Shown here one piece after another: positions 37,576 to 46,854 of a DNA stretch of 64,000 nt; within the stretch, counting starts at the first letter, position 1; each line of letters opens with the position of its first letter. A program made the position numbers and the translations under genes. Under the pieces are notes generated by a model, which saw only the letters and a program-made list of their open reading frames with translations, made no database searches and had not been told where the DNA came from. The DNA is from Acinetobacter sp. P8-3-8 (GTDB taxonomy: Bacteria; Pseudomonadota; Gammaproteobacteria; Pseudomonadales; Moraxellaceae), in contig NZ_AFIE01000004.1 of the NCBI RefSeq assembly GCF_000214135.1, positions 1-64,000 of the forward strand. The letters run 5' to 3'.

Positions 37576-38796
37576 ATGCGAGAAATCATTCTTATATCAT
37601 TTTTAGGTCCTGACCAACCCAATCAGTTTACTCGATTAATGCAAGTGTTGTCCGTACATTCTTTGCAAATATTAGATGTTGGGCAGGCCGTTATTCATAA
37701 TCAATTGACTTTAGGTATTGTTGTTTCATCAAACGATCAAACAGCAACAGCTTTAGCCATGAAAGATATCCTTATTTTAGCACATGATATTGGTTTAACT
37801 GTTCGCTTTAAACCAATTTCAGCGACAGAATACGATCAATGGGTCAGTGAAGGCGGAAGAACACGTTATATCGTGACGGCTTTAGCGCCTGAATTGACAG
37901 CTGCTCATTTACAAGCCGTGACCAATATCGTTTCAAGTCAAGGCTTTAACATTGAAACAGTCACCCGATTATCGGGACGTCCTGAACGTGATGGCGAGCA
38001 AGAAGGGCCGAAACGTTCATGTGTACAGTTTGGTTTAAGTGGTCAAATGCTTGATGCACAAGCCATGCGTGCTGCATGTCTAAGATTGTCTGCTGAATCG
38101 AGCATTGATGTTGCTGTACAAGAAGACAATGCGTACCGTCGTAATCGCCGTTTGGTCTGTTTTGATATGGATTCAACCTTGATTGAACAAGAAGTGATCG
38201 ATGAGTTGGCGATTGAAGCTGGTGTTGGTGATCAGGTTGCTGAAATTACTGAACGAGCAATGCAAGGGGAGTTGGACTTCCAAGAAAGTTTCCGTGCGCG
38301 TGTGGCATTACTTAAAGGTTTAGATGCGGCTGTATTACCTAAAATTGCGGAACGTTTAACCGTGACTGAAGGTGCTGAACGTCTAATTTTAACACTGAAA
38401 TCATTGGGTTATAAAACTGCAATTCTTTCAGGTGGTTTCCAATATTTTGCAGAATATTTACAGCAGAAATTGGGAATAGACGAAGTACATGCCAATGTAC
38501 TTGATGTGGAAAATGGTGTGGTTACAGGTGTTGTAAAAGGTCATATCGTGGATGGTGCTCGTAAAGCATTATTATTGACTGAACTTGCTGAAAGAATGGG
38601 GATTTCGCTCGAACAGGCGATTGCTGTAGGTGATGGTGCAAACGACTTGCCAATGCTGTCTATTGCTGGCTTAGGCGTAGCATTCCGTGCAAAACCTTTA
38701 GTCCGTCAAAATGCCAATCAGGCCATCTCAAGCGTTGGTTTAGATGGTGTGTTGTACTTACTTGGTGTGCATGATAAAGATATGAATAGGGCATAA
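37576..38796 (+). CDS. serB: Phosphoserine phosphatase SerB
   Basis: 406 residues, last step of serine synthesis. Two N-terminal ACT-like regions (ILISFLGPDQPNQFTRLMQVL and TALAPELTAAHLQAVTNIV) precede a HAD phosphatase with nucleophile Asp197 in CFDMDSTLIEQEVIDELA, motif II ILSGGFQYF, and motif III/IV AVGDGANDLPML. ATG 37576 is preferred to TTG 37564. The double-ACT form is common in Pseudomonas and Acinetobacter and absent in E. coli. Divergent from the smp-like gene. Confidence 0.95.
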   Translation: MREIILISFLGPDQPNQFTRLMQVLSVHSLQILDVGQAVIHNQLTLGIVVSSNDQTATALAMKDILILAHDIGLTVRFKPISATEYDQWVSEGGRTRYIVTALAPELTAAHLQAVTNIVSSQGFNIETVTRLSGRPERDGEQEGPKRSCVQFGLSGQMLDAQAMRAACLRLSAESSIDVAVQEDNAYRRNRRLVCFDMDSTLIEQEVIDELAIEAGVGDQVAEITERAMQGELDFQESFRARVALLKGLDAAVLPKIAERLTVTEGAERLILTLKSLGYKTAILSGGFQYFAEYLQQKLGIDEVHANVLDVENGVVTGVVKGHIVDGARKALLLTELAERMGISLEQAIAVGDGANDLPMLSIAGLGVAFRAKPLVRQNANQAISSVGLDGVLYLLGVHDKDMNRA

Positions 38797-39232
38797 ATAG
38801 CAATAAGATTATTGCAACATTGTGACAAATAGCGGCTCAAATGCCGCTATTTTCTTTTGAATTTCTATTAAAGAATGAATTCTGACTATTCCATAAAACC
38901 TAAAGAAAACAGCCCGATAAAAATATGTATCATCCAACTAAAAAAAGTTTTTTCGTATTGAAGATCGTGTGTATTTTTTTGTAATGACACTGCAAGAGTG
39001 ATGGCAATTAGATTGTGAGCAAAACAGTATTTTTAAAAAATGTAATGACAAATGAATGTTGCGACAAAGTGTGTCGTTTAGCTAGAAAACAGCTCTTTTC
39101 TTCTGATAAAAACCATACATAATGCAATGCATAAGCTTTTATAAGATTATTTAAGAAAAATTATAAAGCTTGGACTTGTTGTGAAACACCATTTAGACGG
39201 TATAGAGAGACATCATTTTGACGGAGGTTTTT
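38797..39232. other. Intergenic with serB terminator
   Basis: 436 bp between serB and the small membrane-protein gene. Besides the serB terminator it shows a small hairpin CGACA/TGTCG near 39061-39077 and AT-rich promoter-like DNA. No gene is seen. Confidence 0.5.
38827..38852 (+). terminator. Intrinsic terminator of serB
   Basis: A perfect 10-bp stem AAATAGCGGC/GCCGCTATTT followed by TCTTTT on the plus strand, 30 bp after the serB stop. Confidence 0.88.
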
Positions 39233-39547
39233 ATGGTATCAGCGACATTGGCAACACTCATTGGATTTGGTCTGATTGCTGCAGCGTTGGCTACTGTTTT
39301 CTTTTCCCCTTACCGTCATTGGTTAGGTTTCATGTTTGCGGGCATGATCTTCTGGGGAGCGCTAGAGGCGATTCGTTATAGCGTACAGAACATTTTTGAA
39401 ATTTCGATGGCATATAGCTATTTAACAGCCATTATGCTTGCAATGTCAGCGTTGATTGCATTGCTACTACGTGAAGATAACCGTGCTCAAAAAGCACTTG
39501 CAAACCGCCAATACATCGAACATACACCCGTGTATGAAGATGAGTAA
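39233..39547 (+). CDS. Small inner-membrane protein of unknown function (104 aa)
   Basis: I do not recognise the family. Three hydrophobic helices are visible (about 4-22, 27-45 with an acidic EAIRYS break, and 59-78), then a charged cytoplasmic tail REDNRAQKALANRQ ending in EHTPVYEDE. An ideal GGAGG stands 6 nt before ATG 39233, so strong translation is likely. A clean terminator follows, so it is a single-gene unit between serB and the SCP2 gene. Confidence 0.75.
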   Translation: MVSATLATLIGFGLIAAALATVFFSPYRHWLGFMFAGMIFWGALEAIRYSVQNIFEISMAYSYLTAIMLAMSALIALLLREDNRAQKALANRQYIEHTPVYEDE

Positions 39548-39614
39548 GTAAAGTTATTTTTCTTAAACAAGGATACTGACTTTAATTACACGAAAAAACT
39601 GAATTTAGACATTC

Positions 39615-39645
39615 AAAGGTATATCGAAATGATATACCTTTTTTT
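39615..39645 (+). terminator. Intrinsic terminator of the small membrane-protein gene
   Basis: An 11-bp stem AAAGGTATATC/GATATACCTTT with a GAAAT loop and a seven-T run on the plus strand. Confidence 0.9.
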
Positions 39646-39681
39646 GACCTTATACTTTGTTCTGAAAGCCGTGTCTTAGAA

Positions 39682-40224
39682 ATGACAAGTTATGCTACGA
39701 TGAGCAAATTCAAATCTAATTTAAAAACAACAGGCTTAAATGTCATGAAATTTTCTTCAATTCCAGTTGTGAAGTTACCGATCGTAGATGCAAGCACAGA
39801 TCCTTTAGATCTACTTGTATTGGGTTTAGCACTTCGTATGAAGCAATTGGCACGTACGAGTCCAAAGTTTATTGAATTGACGCATGATCGTCAGTTCCGT
39901 ATACAGATTGGTACGGATTTAGGTGTAGCGCGTCAAATTATCGTAAACAATGGTCAAATTGATACTGTTTCTGGTACTGAGAATAAAGCTGATTTTGTTT
40001 TGCAATTTGCCGATAGCGAGCAAGGTGTAAAAACCTTAGTAAAAGGCGATCCAACTGCGTTTATGACGGGTATGCAAAATGGCAGCATTAAAATGGAAGG
40101 TGATTTCAGCTTATTGGTTTGGTTTAACCAAGTTGCTAAACTGATCCCACCTAAAGTGCCAAAACCAGTAAAAGACAAAATTAAATTGGCACGCCAGTTC
40201 TTAAAAGAAAAGACTGGCCGTTAA
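39682..40224 (+). CDS. SCP2 sterol-binding domain protein (lipid-binding)
   Basis: 180 residues. The central part (about 45-150) has the SCP2 pattern: a helix LALRMKQLARTSPKFIEL, then strands FRIQIGTD, RQIIVNNGQI, ADFVLQFA and the helix ...TLVKGDPTAFMTGMQNGSIKMEGDFSLLVWFNQVAKLIP, which closes the hydrophobic pocket. Such domains bind acyl chains or isoprenoids; partner unknown. The start is uncertain: ATG 39682 gives the longest form, while ATG 39745 (MKFSSIPVVKLP) is also possible. No strong Shine-Dalgarno distinguishes them. Confidence 0.82.
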   Translation: MTSYATMSKFKSNLKTTGLNVMKFSSIPVVKLPIVDASTDPLDLLVLGLALRMKQLARTSPKFIELTHDRQFRIQIGTDLGVARQIIVNNGQIDTVSGTENKADFVLQFADSEQGVKTLVKGDPTAFMTGMQNGSIKMEGDFSLLVWFNQVAKLIPPKVPKPVKDKIKLARQFLKEKTGR

Positions 40225-40237
40225 GATTTAAAATGTT

Positions 40238-40262
40238 AAAAAAGCCCATCAAGGGCTTTTTT
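40238..40262. terminator. Bidirectional intrinsic terminator
   Basis: A perfect 10-bp stem AAAAAAGCCC/GGGCTTTTTT around a 5-nt loop, between the convergent SCP2 and dtd genes. Confidence 0.92.
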
Positions 40263-40293
40263 ATTGCTTAAAAACTGAAAAATGTCCAATACA

Positions 40294-40735
40294 TTATTCA
40301 ACTTCTAAATTAAAGGTTACAGGTCCATCGTTGACCAAATGCACTTTCATATCTGCTGCGAAAATACCAGTTTGTACATGTTCAAATTGTGATTGCGCAT
40401 AAGCAACCAATTGTTCATAGAGTGCTTTGGCTTCTACAGGAGGCATTGCAGGGCCGAAATCTGGACGTAAGCCTTTTTGAGTTTGAGCCATCAAGGTAAA
40501 TTGTGAAACCAGTAGAATACCACCATTGGCTTGACTGACATTCCAGCCCATTTTGCCTTGCTCATCATCAAAGAAGCGATATTTCAATATCTTATCAATC
40601 AGTTTTTTGCCTTTTTCCAAATCATCTTCTTTGCCTAGACCGAGAAAAACTAAAATTCCGTGTCCAATTTCCCCCCGTTGTTGCTCCATCCACAACGACT
40701 TTGGCTTCAAGAACTCTTTGTAATAATGCACGCAT
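40294..40735 (-). pseudogene. dtd: D-aminoacyl-tRNA deacylase, frameshifted in a G6 run
   Basis: The proper Dtd start MRALLQRVLEAKVVVDGATT is read from ATG 40735, but after a run of six G (C6 at 40671-40676 on the plus strand) it goes out of frame and stops after about 38 codons. Removing one G joins it to the rest of Dtd in the other frame: GEIGHGILVFLGLG, LVSQFTLMAQTQKG, the active-site NDGPVTF near the end. The joined protein would have 146 residues, the normal length. Either a +1 slip in the genome or a sequencing error; in the window as given the gene is broken. Confidence 0.88.
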
Positions 40736-40940
40736 ATCAAAAACTAATATAAGAATAAACAAAGTTAGTCTATCAAAAGCAGATTGAGGATTTAATATTT
40801 TATGGCTAGAAATATTGGAAATAGACGGATGATTAAAACCTTAAAAACTATATGGTTTTATTTCTCAAATTAAGTTATTCTGAATCGGTGTTAAATTTGA
40901 AGAGAGGCATTGATGAGTTTAAATTTTGCCTTGCAATAAT

Positions 40941-40965
40941 AAAATGATAATCATATTATCATTTT
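40941..40965 (+). promoter_or_regulatory. Palindromic operator before the RHH gene
   Basis: AAAATGATAA and TTATCATTTT form a perfect 10-bp inverted repeat around TCATA, 27 bp before the RHH-protein ATG. It is a likely autoregulatory operator. It also resembles a Fur site with one extra base (GATAATCAT-A-TTATC), so iron control cannot be excluded. Confidence 0.65.
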
Positions 40966-40991
40966 ATGTTAATAATACGATAGAAAAGATC

Positions 40992-41186
40992 ATGGAAAAT
41001 AAAACTGCAAGATTAACAATTTTGATTGATCCGATAAAAAAAGAAGCTTTTGAAGCGTTATGTAGTCAGCAAGATTTAAAACCTTCACAAGTCGTTCGAC
41101 AACTTATTCGTGAATATTTACATACACATGGTGTAGATTATGCAACGAAGTTAAAAGGCAATGTCCAGAATCCAACAGAAAAATGA
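40992..41186 (+). CDS. Ribbon-helix-helix (CopG/Arc-type) DNA-binding protein
   Basis: 64 residues. The N-terminal strand ARLTILID, helix PIKKEAFEALCSQQ and second helix KPSQVVRQLIREYLHTHG give a complete RHH fold, which binds DNA as a dimer via the strand. No toxin gene is adjacent, so it is not an obvious antitoxin; the next gene is convergent. The ATG at 40992 is taken because upstream in-frame codons lie inside the palindromic operator and have no fold. A bidirectional terminator follows. Confidence 0.85.
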   Translation: MENKTARLTILIDPIKKEAFEALCSQQDLKPSQVVRQLIREYLHTHGVDYATKLKGNVQNPTEK

Positions 41187-41195
41187 TGTTGAAAA

Positions 41196-41224
41196 AAAAA
41201 GCCATCTGTGAAAGATGGCTTTTT
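41196..41224. terminator. Bidirectional intrinsic terminator
   Basis: Stem AAAAAGCCATCT/AGATGGCTTTTT with a 5-nt loop and T-runs on both strands, between the convergent RHH and roadblock-like genes. Confidence 0.92.
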
Positions 41225-41239
41225 AGTTCATATCAAAAA

Positions 41240-41596
41240 TTATGAGAAATCTAATTCTTTTTCAAAGATTTTTAACTCATGACGAGCCATCGCAAGATTT
41301 GACTTTTGGCGATCTAATACAAGATAAAGAAACAATTCAGTATTGCGATCCAGTGGACGCAATACATGATATTGCTTGCCTAGAGTAATCAGTACATCTT
41401 CAATATTATCTTTTAAGTTTAAAGCCGTTGCTACTTTTCGTTTTGCACGAATGACTTCAGTATTTCCTGCAGCTGCAAGTTCTAAATCTAATCCAGAGCC
41501 TATCGCAGATAAAGATAAGCCACTTGAACTATCAACGAGTGCAGCAGCAATAAAACCATCAATTTCACTTAACGAATTTAAGTCTAATTTAGCCAT
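41240..41596 (-). CDS. Roadblock/LC7-like small protein
   Basis: 118 residues. After an N-terminal helix ([24 protein letters not shown]) the alternating strands and helix ([60 protein letters not shown]) are those of the roadblock/LC7 fold, often partners of small GTPases or involved in motility or polarity. No GTPase gene is next to it. ATG 41596 (MAKLDLNSL) is chosen; the in-frame start at 41617 adds only seven residues. Confidence 0.78.
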   Translation of the reverse strand: MAKLDLNSLSEIDGFIAAALVDSSSGLSLSAIGSGLDLELAAAGNTEVIRAKRKVATALNLKDNIEDVLITLGKQYHVLRPLDRNTELFLYLVLDRQKSNLAMARHELKIFEKELDFS

Positions 41597-41922
41597 TGTT
41601 ATTTTCCATACCAGCATGAGTTATTGGATAATATTATTGATTTTAAAGTGAATAATATTAACATTTATTGAGATTTGATCTTAATTTAAAACAAATTTAA
41701 TTTCAATGAATGTTAATAATAAATTATTAAATATTAATTTTATTATAATAAAATGATAATAAAATTAAATACGCAAAGCAGCGATACATTCACATTTCAG
41801 TATTAAAAATCATTATTCTTTTGTTAAAAAAATAAAAAAAGTGAATTAATTAGCTTGGATGTTATGCAACAATGGATTTAGTTATTTATAGTGAATGAAG
41901 AACATTCCTGAATGGATAGGCT
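41597..41922. other. Extremely AT-rich intergenic region
   Basis: 326 bp between the divergent roadblock-like and pncB genes. It is almost all A and T around 41640-41860 and holds a perfect 18-bp palindrome ATTTTATTATAATAAAAT at 41737-41754. It should contain both promoters; no gene is seen. Confidence 0.55.
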
Positions 41923-43131
41923 ATGCAACCAATAATTCAATCCTTGCTCGATACCGATTTATATAAGTTCACAATGTTACAAGTGGTATTACACAAGTTT
42001 CCGCAAACGCATAGTGTGTACCATTTTAGATGTCGCAATTTAGACGACACTGTCTATCCATTGACGGATATTTTGGATGATTTAAATGATCAACTTGATC
42101 AATTATGTACCTTAAAATTCCAAGAAGATGAGCTGACCTATCTACGCAGTCTGCGTTTTATCAAAAGTGATTTTGTTGATTATTTAGAATTATTCCAATT
42201 AAAACGCCGCTTTATCAAAGCAGGCATAGATGAAGAGGGACGCTTGGACATTTGGGTGGAAGGCCCTATGGTTCAGGCAATGATGTTCGAGATTTTTGTA
42301 CTTGCGATCGTCAACGAACTTTATTTTCAACGTATTCGTTCAGATGATGTTTTAATTGAAGGTGAACGTCGCTTACAGGCCAAAGTTGAACTGCTGAAGC
42401 AATATGAAAAAGATCAGAAACCGAATGATCCACCATTGTTGGTTTCAGACTTTGGTACACGTCGCCGTTATAGCCTAGATTGGCAACGTCATGTGATTCA
42501 AACTTTTCATCAAGCTGTACCTACAGTTTTTCGTGGTACAAGCAATGTTTTGTTGGCAAAAGAACTCAACATTTACCCAATTGGTACGATGGCGCATGAG
42601 TTTTTGCAAGCTTTCCAAGCGCTTGATGTCCGGTTGCGTGATTTCCAAAAATCAGCACTTGAAACTTGGGTACAGGAGTATCGTGGTGACTTGGGGATTG
42701 CATTGACAGATGTCGTGGGAATGGATGCATTTTTACGTGATTTTGATCTGTATTTTGCCAAGCTATTTGATGGCTTACGTCACGACAGTGGTGACCCGTA
42801 TGAGTGGGGTGATAAAGCTTATCAGCATTATCGTAAACTCAAAATTGATACCAAGACCAAGATGCTGACTTTTAGTGATGGTTTAGACTTGGAACGTGCT
42901 TGGAATCTATATCAATACTTTAAAGATCGCTTCCAAATCAGTTTTGGTATCGGGACTAATTTGACCAACGATATGGGGCAAAAACCGTTAAATATCGTAT
43001 TAAAATTGGTGGAATGTAATGGACAGTCTGTGGCGAAGATTTCTGACAGTCCAGGAAAAACTATGACAGATAACGATACCTTTTTAGCGTATTTACGTCA
43101 GGTCTTTGAAATTCCTGAAGTTGCAGAGTAA
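41923..43131 (+). CDS. pncB: Nicotinate phosphoribosyltransferase PncB
   Basis: 402 residues; converts nicotinate and PRPP to nicotinate mononucleotide in NAD salvage. [15 protein letters not shown], the [15 protein letters not shown] motif, [25 protein letters not shown] (with the His that is phosphorylated), [16 protein letters not shown] and [12 protein letters not shown] mark the enzyme, and the length is typical of PncB. It uses the product of PncA (24890). A hairpin lies downstream before the sulfurtransferase gene. Confidence 0.96.
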   Translation: MQPIIQSLLDTDLYKFTMLQVVLHKFPQTHSVYHFRCRNLDDTVYPLTDILDDLNDQLDQLCTLKFQEDELTYLRSLRFIKSDFVDYLELFQLKRRFIKAGIDEEGRLDIWVEGPMVQAMMFEIFVLAIVNELYFQRIRSDDVLIEGERRLQAKVELLKQYEKDQKPNDPPLLVSDFGTRRRYSLDWQRHVIQTFHQAVPTVFRGTSNVLLAKELNIYPIGTMAHEFLQAFQALDVRLRDFQKSALETWVQEYRGDLGIALTDVVGMDAFLRDFDLYFAKLFDGLRHDSGDPYEWGDKAYQHYRKLKIDTKTKMLTFSDGLDLERAWNLYQYFKDRFQISFGIGTNLTNDMGQKPLNIVLKLVECNGQSVAKISDSPGKTMTDNDTFLAYLRQVFEIPEVAE

Positions 43132-43144
43132 TTGAAAATTCATA

Positions 43145-43179
43145 GCTGATTTTTTGCTAAAGGAAAGTGAAAAATCAGC
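43145..43179 (+). terminator. Possible terminator hairpin after pncB
   Basis: GCTGATTTTT/AAAAATCAGC, a perfect 10-bp stem with a loop of 15 nt, 14 bp after the pncB stop. The T-run is inside the stem, so termination would be weak at best. Confidence 0.4.
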
Positions 43180-43241
43180 ATATTGGTAAAAAACACTGTG
43201 ATAAGATCATTTTGTATAGGGTCTTAAATTAGAAAAATCGT

Positions 43242-44090
43242 ATGACTGCAACTGACTTTAACTTTGGATTGCTCATTGAAGCGGAACAGATTGTGCCTTT
43301 TTTAGGGCATGAATTACTCAGAATCGTTGATTTGAGTCGTAGTTCAGTCTACGAACAATTACACATACCACATGCAATTCATCTAAAGCCTCAATTACTG
43401 GTACGCCAAGAAGAGCAAGCTTCTGGTTTATTACCCGATGAAGCGGGTCTGAATGCATTGGTTGAATATTTAAATATTTCACCTGATCATCATGTTGTGG
43501 TCTATGACGATGAAGGTGGTGCATGGGCAGGGCGTTTGATTTGGAATTTGCATTGCCTTGGCTTTAAAAATGTCAGTTTGTTAAATGGCGGTATTCATGC
43601 ATGGTTAGGTGCAGGTTATCCAACGTCTTCGGAGGTTGAAAATATTGCCAAAGTTGAGTCTCTAGTTAAAGTCAATTTAGAACATCTTGATCAGTATCGT
43701 ATTGAATATGCAAAATTATTAGAAAAAGTAAATCAGCAATCCATTCAACTGTGGGATTGCCGTACAGATGATGAATATACAGGGGAACGCTTAGCAGCTA
43801 GACGCGGCGGTCACATTCCAAATGCCATTCATTTCGAATGGAGTAGTGCTATTAACCGTCAAAATCATTTAAAATTGCATCCTTTAGAACGCACACAACA
43901 ACGTTTAGAACAATTAGGCTTTCAACTGGATCAAGCTGTAGTGGTATATTGCCAATCACATCATCGGTCTGGACTAGCTTATATTGTAGGTCGATTATTG
44001 GGTTGGAATATCCAAGCCTATGATGGTGCGTGGAGCGAGTGGGGCAATCGCCTCGATAGTCCAATTATTACTGGAGAATCACCTGCGTGA
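43242..44090 (+). CDS. Two-domain rhodanese-type sulfurtransferase
   Basis: 282 residues with tandem rhodanese modules: an inactive N-terminal one ([38 protein letters not shown]) and an active C-terminal one with Cys237 in [14 protein letters not shown]. The two-domain layout is that of thiosulfate/3-mercaptopyruvate sulfurtransferases (SseA group); the active loop CQSHHRS is neither the CRKGVT of rhodanese nor CG(S/T)GVT of SseA, so the donor is uncertain. The stop overlaps the psd start by 4 nt. Confidence 0.87.
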   Translation: MTATDFNFGLLIEAEQIVPFLGHELLRIVDLSRSSVYEQLHIPHAIHLKPQLLVRQEEQASGLLPDEAGLNALVEYLNISPDHHVVVYDDEGGAWAGRLIWNLHCLGFKNVSLLNGGIHAWLGAGYPTSSEVENIAKVESLVKVNLEHLDQYRIEYAKLLEKVNQQSIQLWDCRTDDEYTGERLAARRGGHIPNAIHFEWSSAINRQNHLKLHPLERTQQRLEQLGFQLDQAVVVYCQSHHRSGLAYIVGRLLGWNIQAYDGAWSEWGNRLDSPIITGESPA

Positions 44091-44938
44091 GTTTTACATC
44101 GAAGTTAAAAAAACAAATTTTTATTCAGGCTCAAAAAGTCGTTCCACAGCAACAATTGAGTCGTGTTGTTGGTAAAGTTGCAGCAAGTGAAAACCCAATT
44201 GTAAAAAACATCGCAATTCAAGCGTTTAAAGCACAGTACGGTATTGATCTGTCAATCGCAGAACAAACAGATGCACTTAAATATAAGTCGTTTAATGAAT
44301 TTTTTACCCGTGCATTAAAAGATGGTGTACGTGAAATTGATGCAGACCCAACAAGTATTGTTTCTCCAGCAGATGGAGCGATTTCTCAACTGGGTAAAAT
44401 TGAAAATGGTGATGTTTTTCAAGCCAAAGGTCAGAGCTTCTCAGTCGAAAAATTGATTGGTGATCCACAGTTAGCAGAACCGTTTAAAAATGGTCAATTT
44501 GCTACGGTTTATTTATCGCCACGTGATTATCATCGTGTACATACACCTTTTGCAGGTACATTGACTGAAACGTTGTATATTCCAGGTGAATTATTTTCTG
44601 TGAATCAAACCACTGCGGAAAATATTCCAGGTTTATTTGCGCGTAATGAACGTATGGTATGTTTGTTTGATACTGAATTGGGTCGTATGGCGGTGGTTTT
44701 AGTCGGTGCTATGATCGTTGCAGGGATTGAAACTGTAGCAACAGGTAAAGTCAAACCAACAGGTCGTTTAGAACTGAACCATCATGATTTAAAATTGGCA
44801 AAAGGCGATGAGCTTGGCCGTTTTTATCTAGGTTCAACAGCAGTTGTTTTATTTGAGCAAAATAAAATGGATTGGGATGCACAATTTAAAGCGAATTCTG
44901 TTGTGGTGATGGGCGAAGCTTTGGGGCATACGCTTTAA
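44087..44938 (+). CDS. psd: Phosphatidylserine decarboxylase proenzyme
   Basis: 283 residues; makes phosphatidylethanolamine. The LGST motif (248-251) is the self-cleavage site that turns Ser250 into the pyruvoyl cofactor of the alpha chain. [33 protein letters not shown] and IETVATG are conserved in bacterial Psd. The start is GTG 44087, overlapping the sulfurtransferase stop (GTGA), which indicates translational coupling. A terminator follows. Confidence 0.96.
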   Translation: MSFTSKLKKQIFIQAQKVVPQQQLSRVVGKVAASENPIVKNIAIQAFKAQYGIDLSIAEQTDALKYKSFNEFFTRALKDGVREIDADPTSIVSPADGAISQLGKIENGDVFQAKGQSFSVEKLIGDPQLAEPFKNGQFATVYLSPRDYHRVHTPFAGTLTETLYIPGELFSVNQTTAENIPGLFARNERMVCLFDTELGRMAVVLVGAMIVAGIETVATGKVKPTGRLELNHHDLKLAKGDELGRFYLGSTAVVLFEQNKMDWDAQFKANSVVVMGEALGHTL

Positions 44939-44970
44939 TTCATGATTTACTGTTAAAATATTGATTACTT

Positions 44971-45002
44971 AAAGCACTTTTCCCTGTGAAGCGTGCTTTT
45001 TT
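44971..45002 (+). terminator. Intrinsic terminator of psd
   Basis: Stem AAAGCAC/GTGCTTT with a partly paired loop and a T6 run on the plus strand, 33 bp after the psd stop. Confidence 0.78.
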
Positions 45003-45017
45003 GTTTTTTAGAATAAA

Positions 45018-45446
45018 TCAAAGCGTCATAGCATTCAAATAAGACAGTTTTAAAGCTTGTGCATCTGCTAAGGCATTATGTGGCTGTTGCGATGGGACAT
45101 GAGCATTTGTTTCCTCCATCCAAAGCTGCATTTTTAAGGGCGGTAGGGTTAAGCATCTTCCAGCAGAAACAATTAAGCTACGTGAAAACAGAGCAAAATC
45201 TTCTGGCCAATCGGCAATAATTTCAATGTCATCATATTGATTTAAGAAACTTTGTAGCTGTTTCTGAAATTTCCCTAAAGAAATAGGTGCTTGATTTAAA
45301 ATAGGAATAACATGCTCAACCACCCAAGGAATAGGGTTTTGGCATTCTAAAACTTCATAGAAATATTGATTATTTTCATCAATCAAAGCCAAAGAAATCA
45401 GTTCTCCACCAAAGCCATTAAACTCACAGTCTAAAAATAATTTCAT
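45018..45446 (-). CDS. DEDD-type 3'-5' exonuclease-like protein
   Basis: 142 residues. MKLFLDCEFNGFGGELISLALI carries the D-x-E of exonuclease motif I, IADWPEDFALFSR the motif II Asp, and PHNALADAQALKLSYL the HxAxxD of motif III, so a complete DEDDh RNase T/oligoribonuclease-like active site appears present. It is shorter than RNase T. ATG 45446 is used; the longer frame runs back into phoR without similarity. It lies 22 bp after the phoR stop on the same strand. Confidence 0.8.
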   Translation of the reverse strand: MKLFLDCEFNGFGGELISLALIDENNQYFYEVLECQNPIPWVVEHVIPILNQAPISLGKFQKQLQSFLNQYDDIEIIADWPEDFALFSRSLIVSAGRCLTLPPLKMQLWMEETNAHVPSQQPHNALADAQALKLSYLNAMTL

Positions 45447-45468
45447 CGACTTATCCGTTTGAAAATGA

Positions 45469-46827
45469 TTAATCTGCAAAATCAAGACGCTCTTTAGGAA
45501 AAACAACTCTAAATGTTGAACCTTGATTTTCTTTTGAATCAATTTCTAAGTAAGCATTATGTTGCATCAATACATGTTTGACGATCGCCAACCCTAAACC
45601 TGTTCCACCTGTTTGACGGCTACGTGCACTATCGACACGATAAAAACGTTCAGTGAGACGAGGGATATGTTTTGGGTCAATACCAATTCCTGTATCTTCA
45701 ACCGTAAAATAACCATGTTCACCATCATCATGCCAACCGATCGTGACCGTACCGCCTTTGGGTGTGTATTTAATCGCATTGGTGATTAAGTTACTAAAAG
45801 CGCTGGCAAGTTCAGCATCTGAGCCAATCAAATCACAATGACTGTCGATGTCTAGATTTAAAGTATGTCCATAATCGACATTATAGGCCTGAGCATCATC
45901 AAACAATTGATTCATTAAGCTTGGCATATCAATGATTTGATTTTTAGCAATTTGTTTATTGCCTTCAAGTCGTGATAACAATAATAAATCATTGACCAAT
46001 GCATTCATGCGACGTGTTTGTGATTGCATTTGCTCAAAAGCACGCTTCCAACGTGGATTTAAATCTTCTTGATCGGTAAAGGTTTCGATATAACCGCTTA
46101 GGACGGTTAATGGTGTACGTAATTCATGTGAAATATTATCGACAAAGTCTTTACGCATTTGTTCTAGGTTATGCATGCGTGTGACGTCATAAGCAACCAC
46201 TAAACGACTTTCGCTACCAAAACGGGTCAGTTTAATTTGCACATAATGTTCTTCATAAACCGATGATTTGATTTTAATTCCGTCGGGGGATTGGTCGATA
46301 TTATTAAAATATTCAATAAAGCTGGGTTGGCGAATGATGGTTAAGATATTACGACCACGATCCAGTGGTTGAATACCCAAAAGCTTTTCAGCAGCAGGGT
46401 TCCACCATTCAATTTGGTGTAATTCATCTGTTAATACAACGGCTTCAGCCAAAGCAATTAAAGATGATTGTGCTCGATCAATTAAGCCAACCATCTCTGC
46501 TTGTACAACACGTTCTTGTCGTTGTGCTCGATACACATTAAAAAGTAATGCGCCCCAAATGCCTTCTAAATTCGGTGGTGAATCATAAGGTCGATTCGAA
46601 ATCCACTCATTCACAAGGTATAAAGAATGTAATTGGAAAATAAAAAACACAGCAAAAGCAATGGATATACAAATCCAAAAATACCCGATTCCTAAACCGA
46701 TAAAGCCCCCAATAACGAGTAAAAAAACCAGTAGGCGTACATCTTGTTTAGCAAAAGTCCATAAACTGCTATAGCGAAACTTTTGGTGTTCGCGAGCAAT
46801 GTCAGGGACGGGGTAGGGTTCATACAT
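45469..46827 (-). CDS. phoR: Phosphate regulon sensor histidine kinase PhoR
   Basis: 452 residues: two membrane helices (about 30-69) with almost no periplasmic loop, a PAS domain (about 118-215), the dimerisation helix with phospho-acceptor His234 in DFVDNISHELRTPLTVL, and the ATPase domain (NLITNAIKYTPKGG, DTGIGIDPKHIPRLTERFYRVD, GGTGLGLAIVKH). This is the PhoR layout, sensing through the Pst/PhoU system and not a large sensor loop. It follows phoB by 27 bp. Confidence 0.94.
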   Translation of the reverse strand: MYEPYPVPDIAREHQKFRYSSLWTFAKQDVRLLVFLLVIGGFIGLGIGYFWICISIAFAVFFIFQLHSLYLVNEWISNRPYDSPPNLEGIWGALLFNVYRAQRQERVVQAEMVGLIDRAQSSLIALAEAVVLTDELHQIEWWNPAAEKLLGIQPLDRGRNILTIIRQPSFIEYFNNIDQSPDGIKIKSSVYEEHYVQIKLTRFGSESRLVVAYDVTRMHNLEQMRKDFVDNISHELRTPLTVLSGYIETFTDQEDLNPRWKRAFEQMQSQTRRMNALVNDLLLLSRLEGNKQIAKNQIIDMPSLMNQLFDDAQAYNVDYGHTLNLDIDSHCDLIGSDAELASAFSNLITNAIKYTPKGGTVTIGWHDDGEHGYFTVEDTGIGIDPKHIPRLTERFYRVDSARSRQTGGTGLGLAIVKHVLMQHNAYLEIDSKENQGSTFRVVFPKERLDFAD

Positions 46828-46854
46828 AAAAAATAATTTAACCTGAATAGAGCC

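Noticed and set aside
40992-41617. RHH protein and convergent roadblock-like gene considered as a toxin-antitoxin pair.
   Set aside because: The genes converge across a bidirectional terminator, and the neighbour has a roadblock fold, not a toxin fold.
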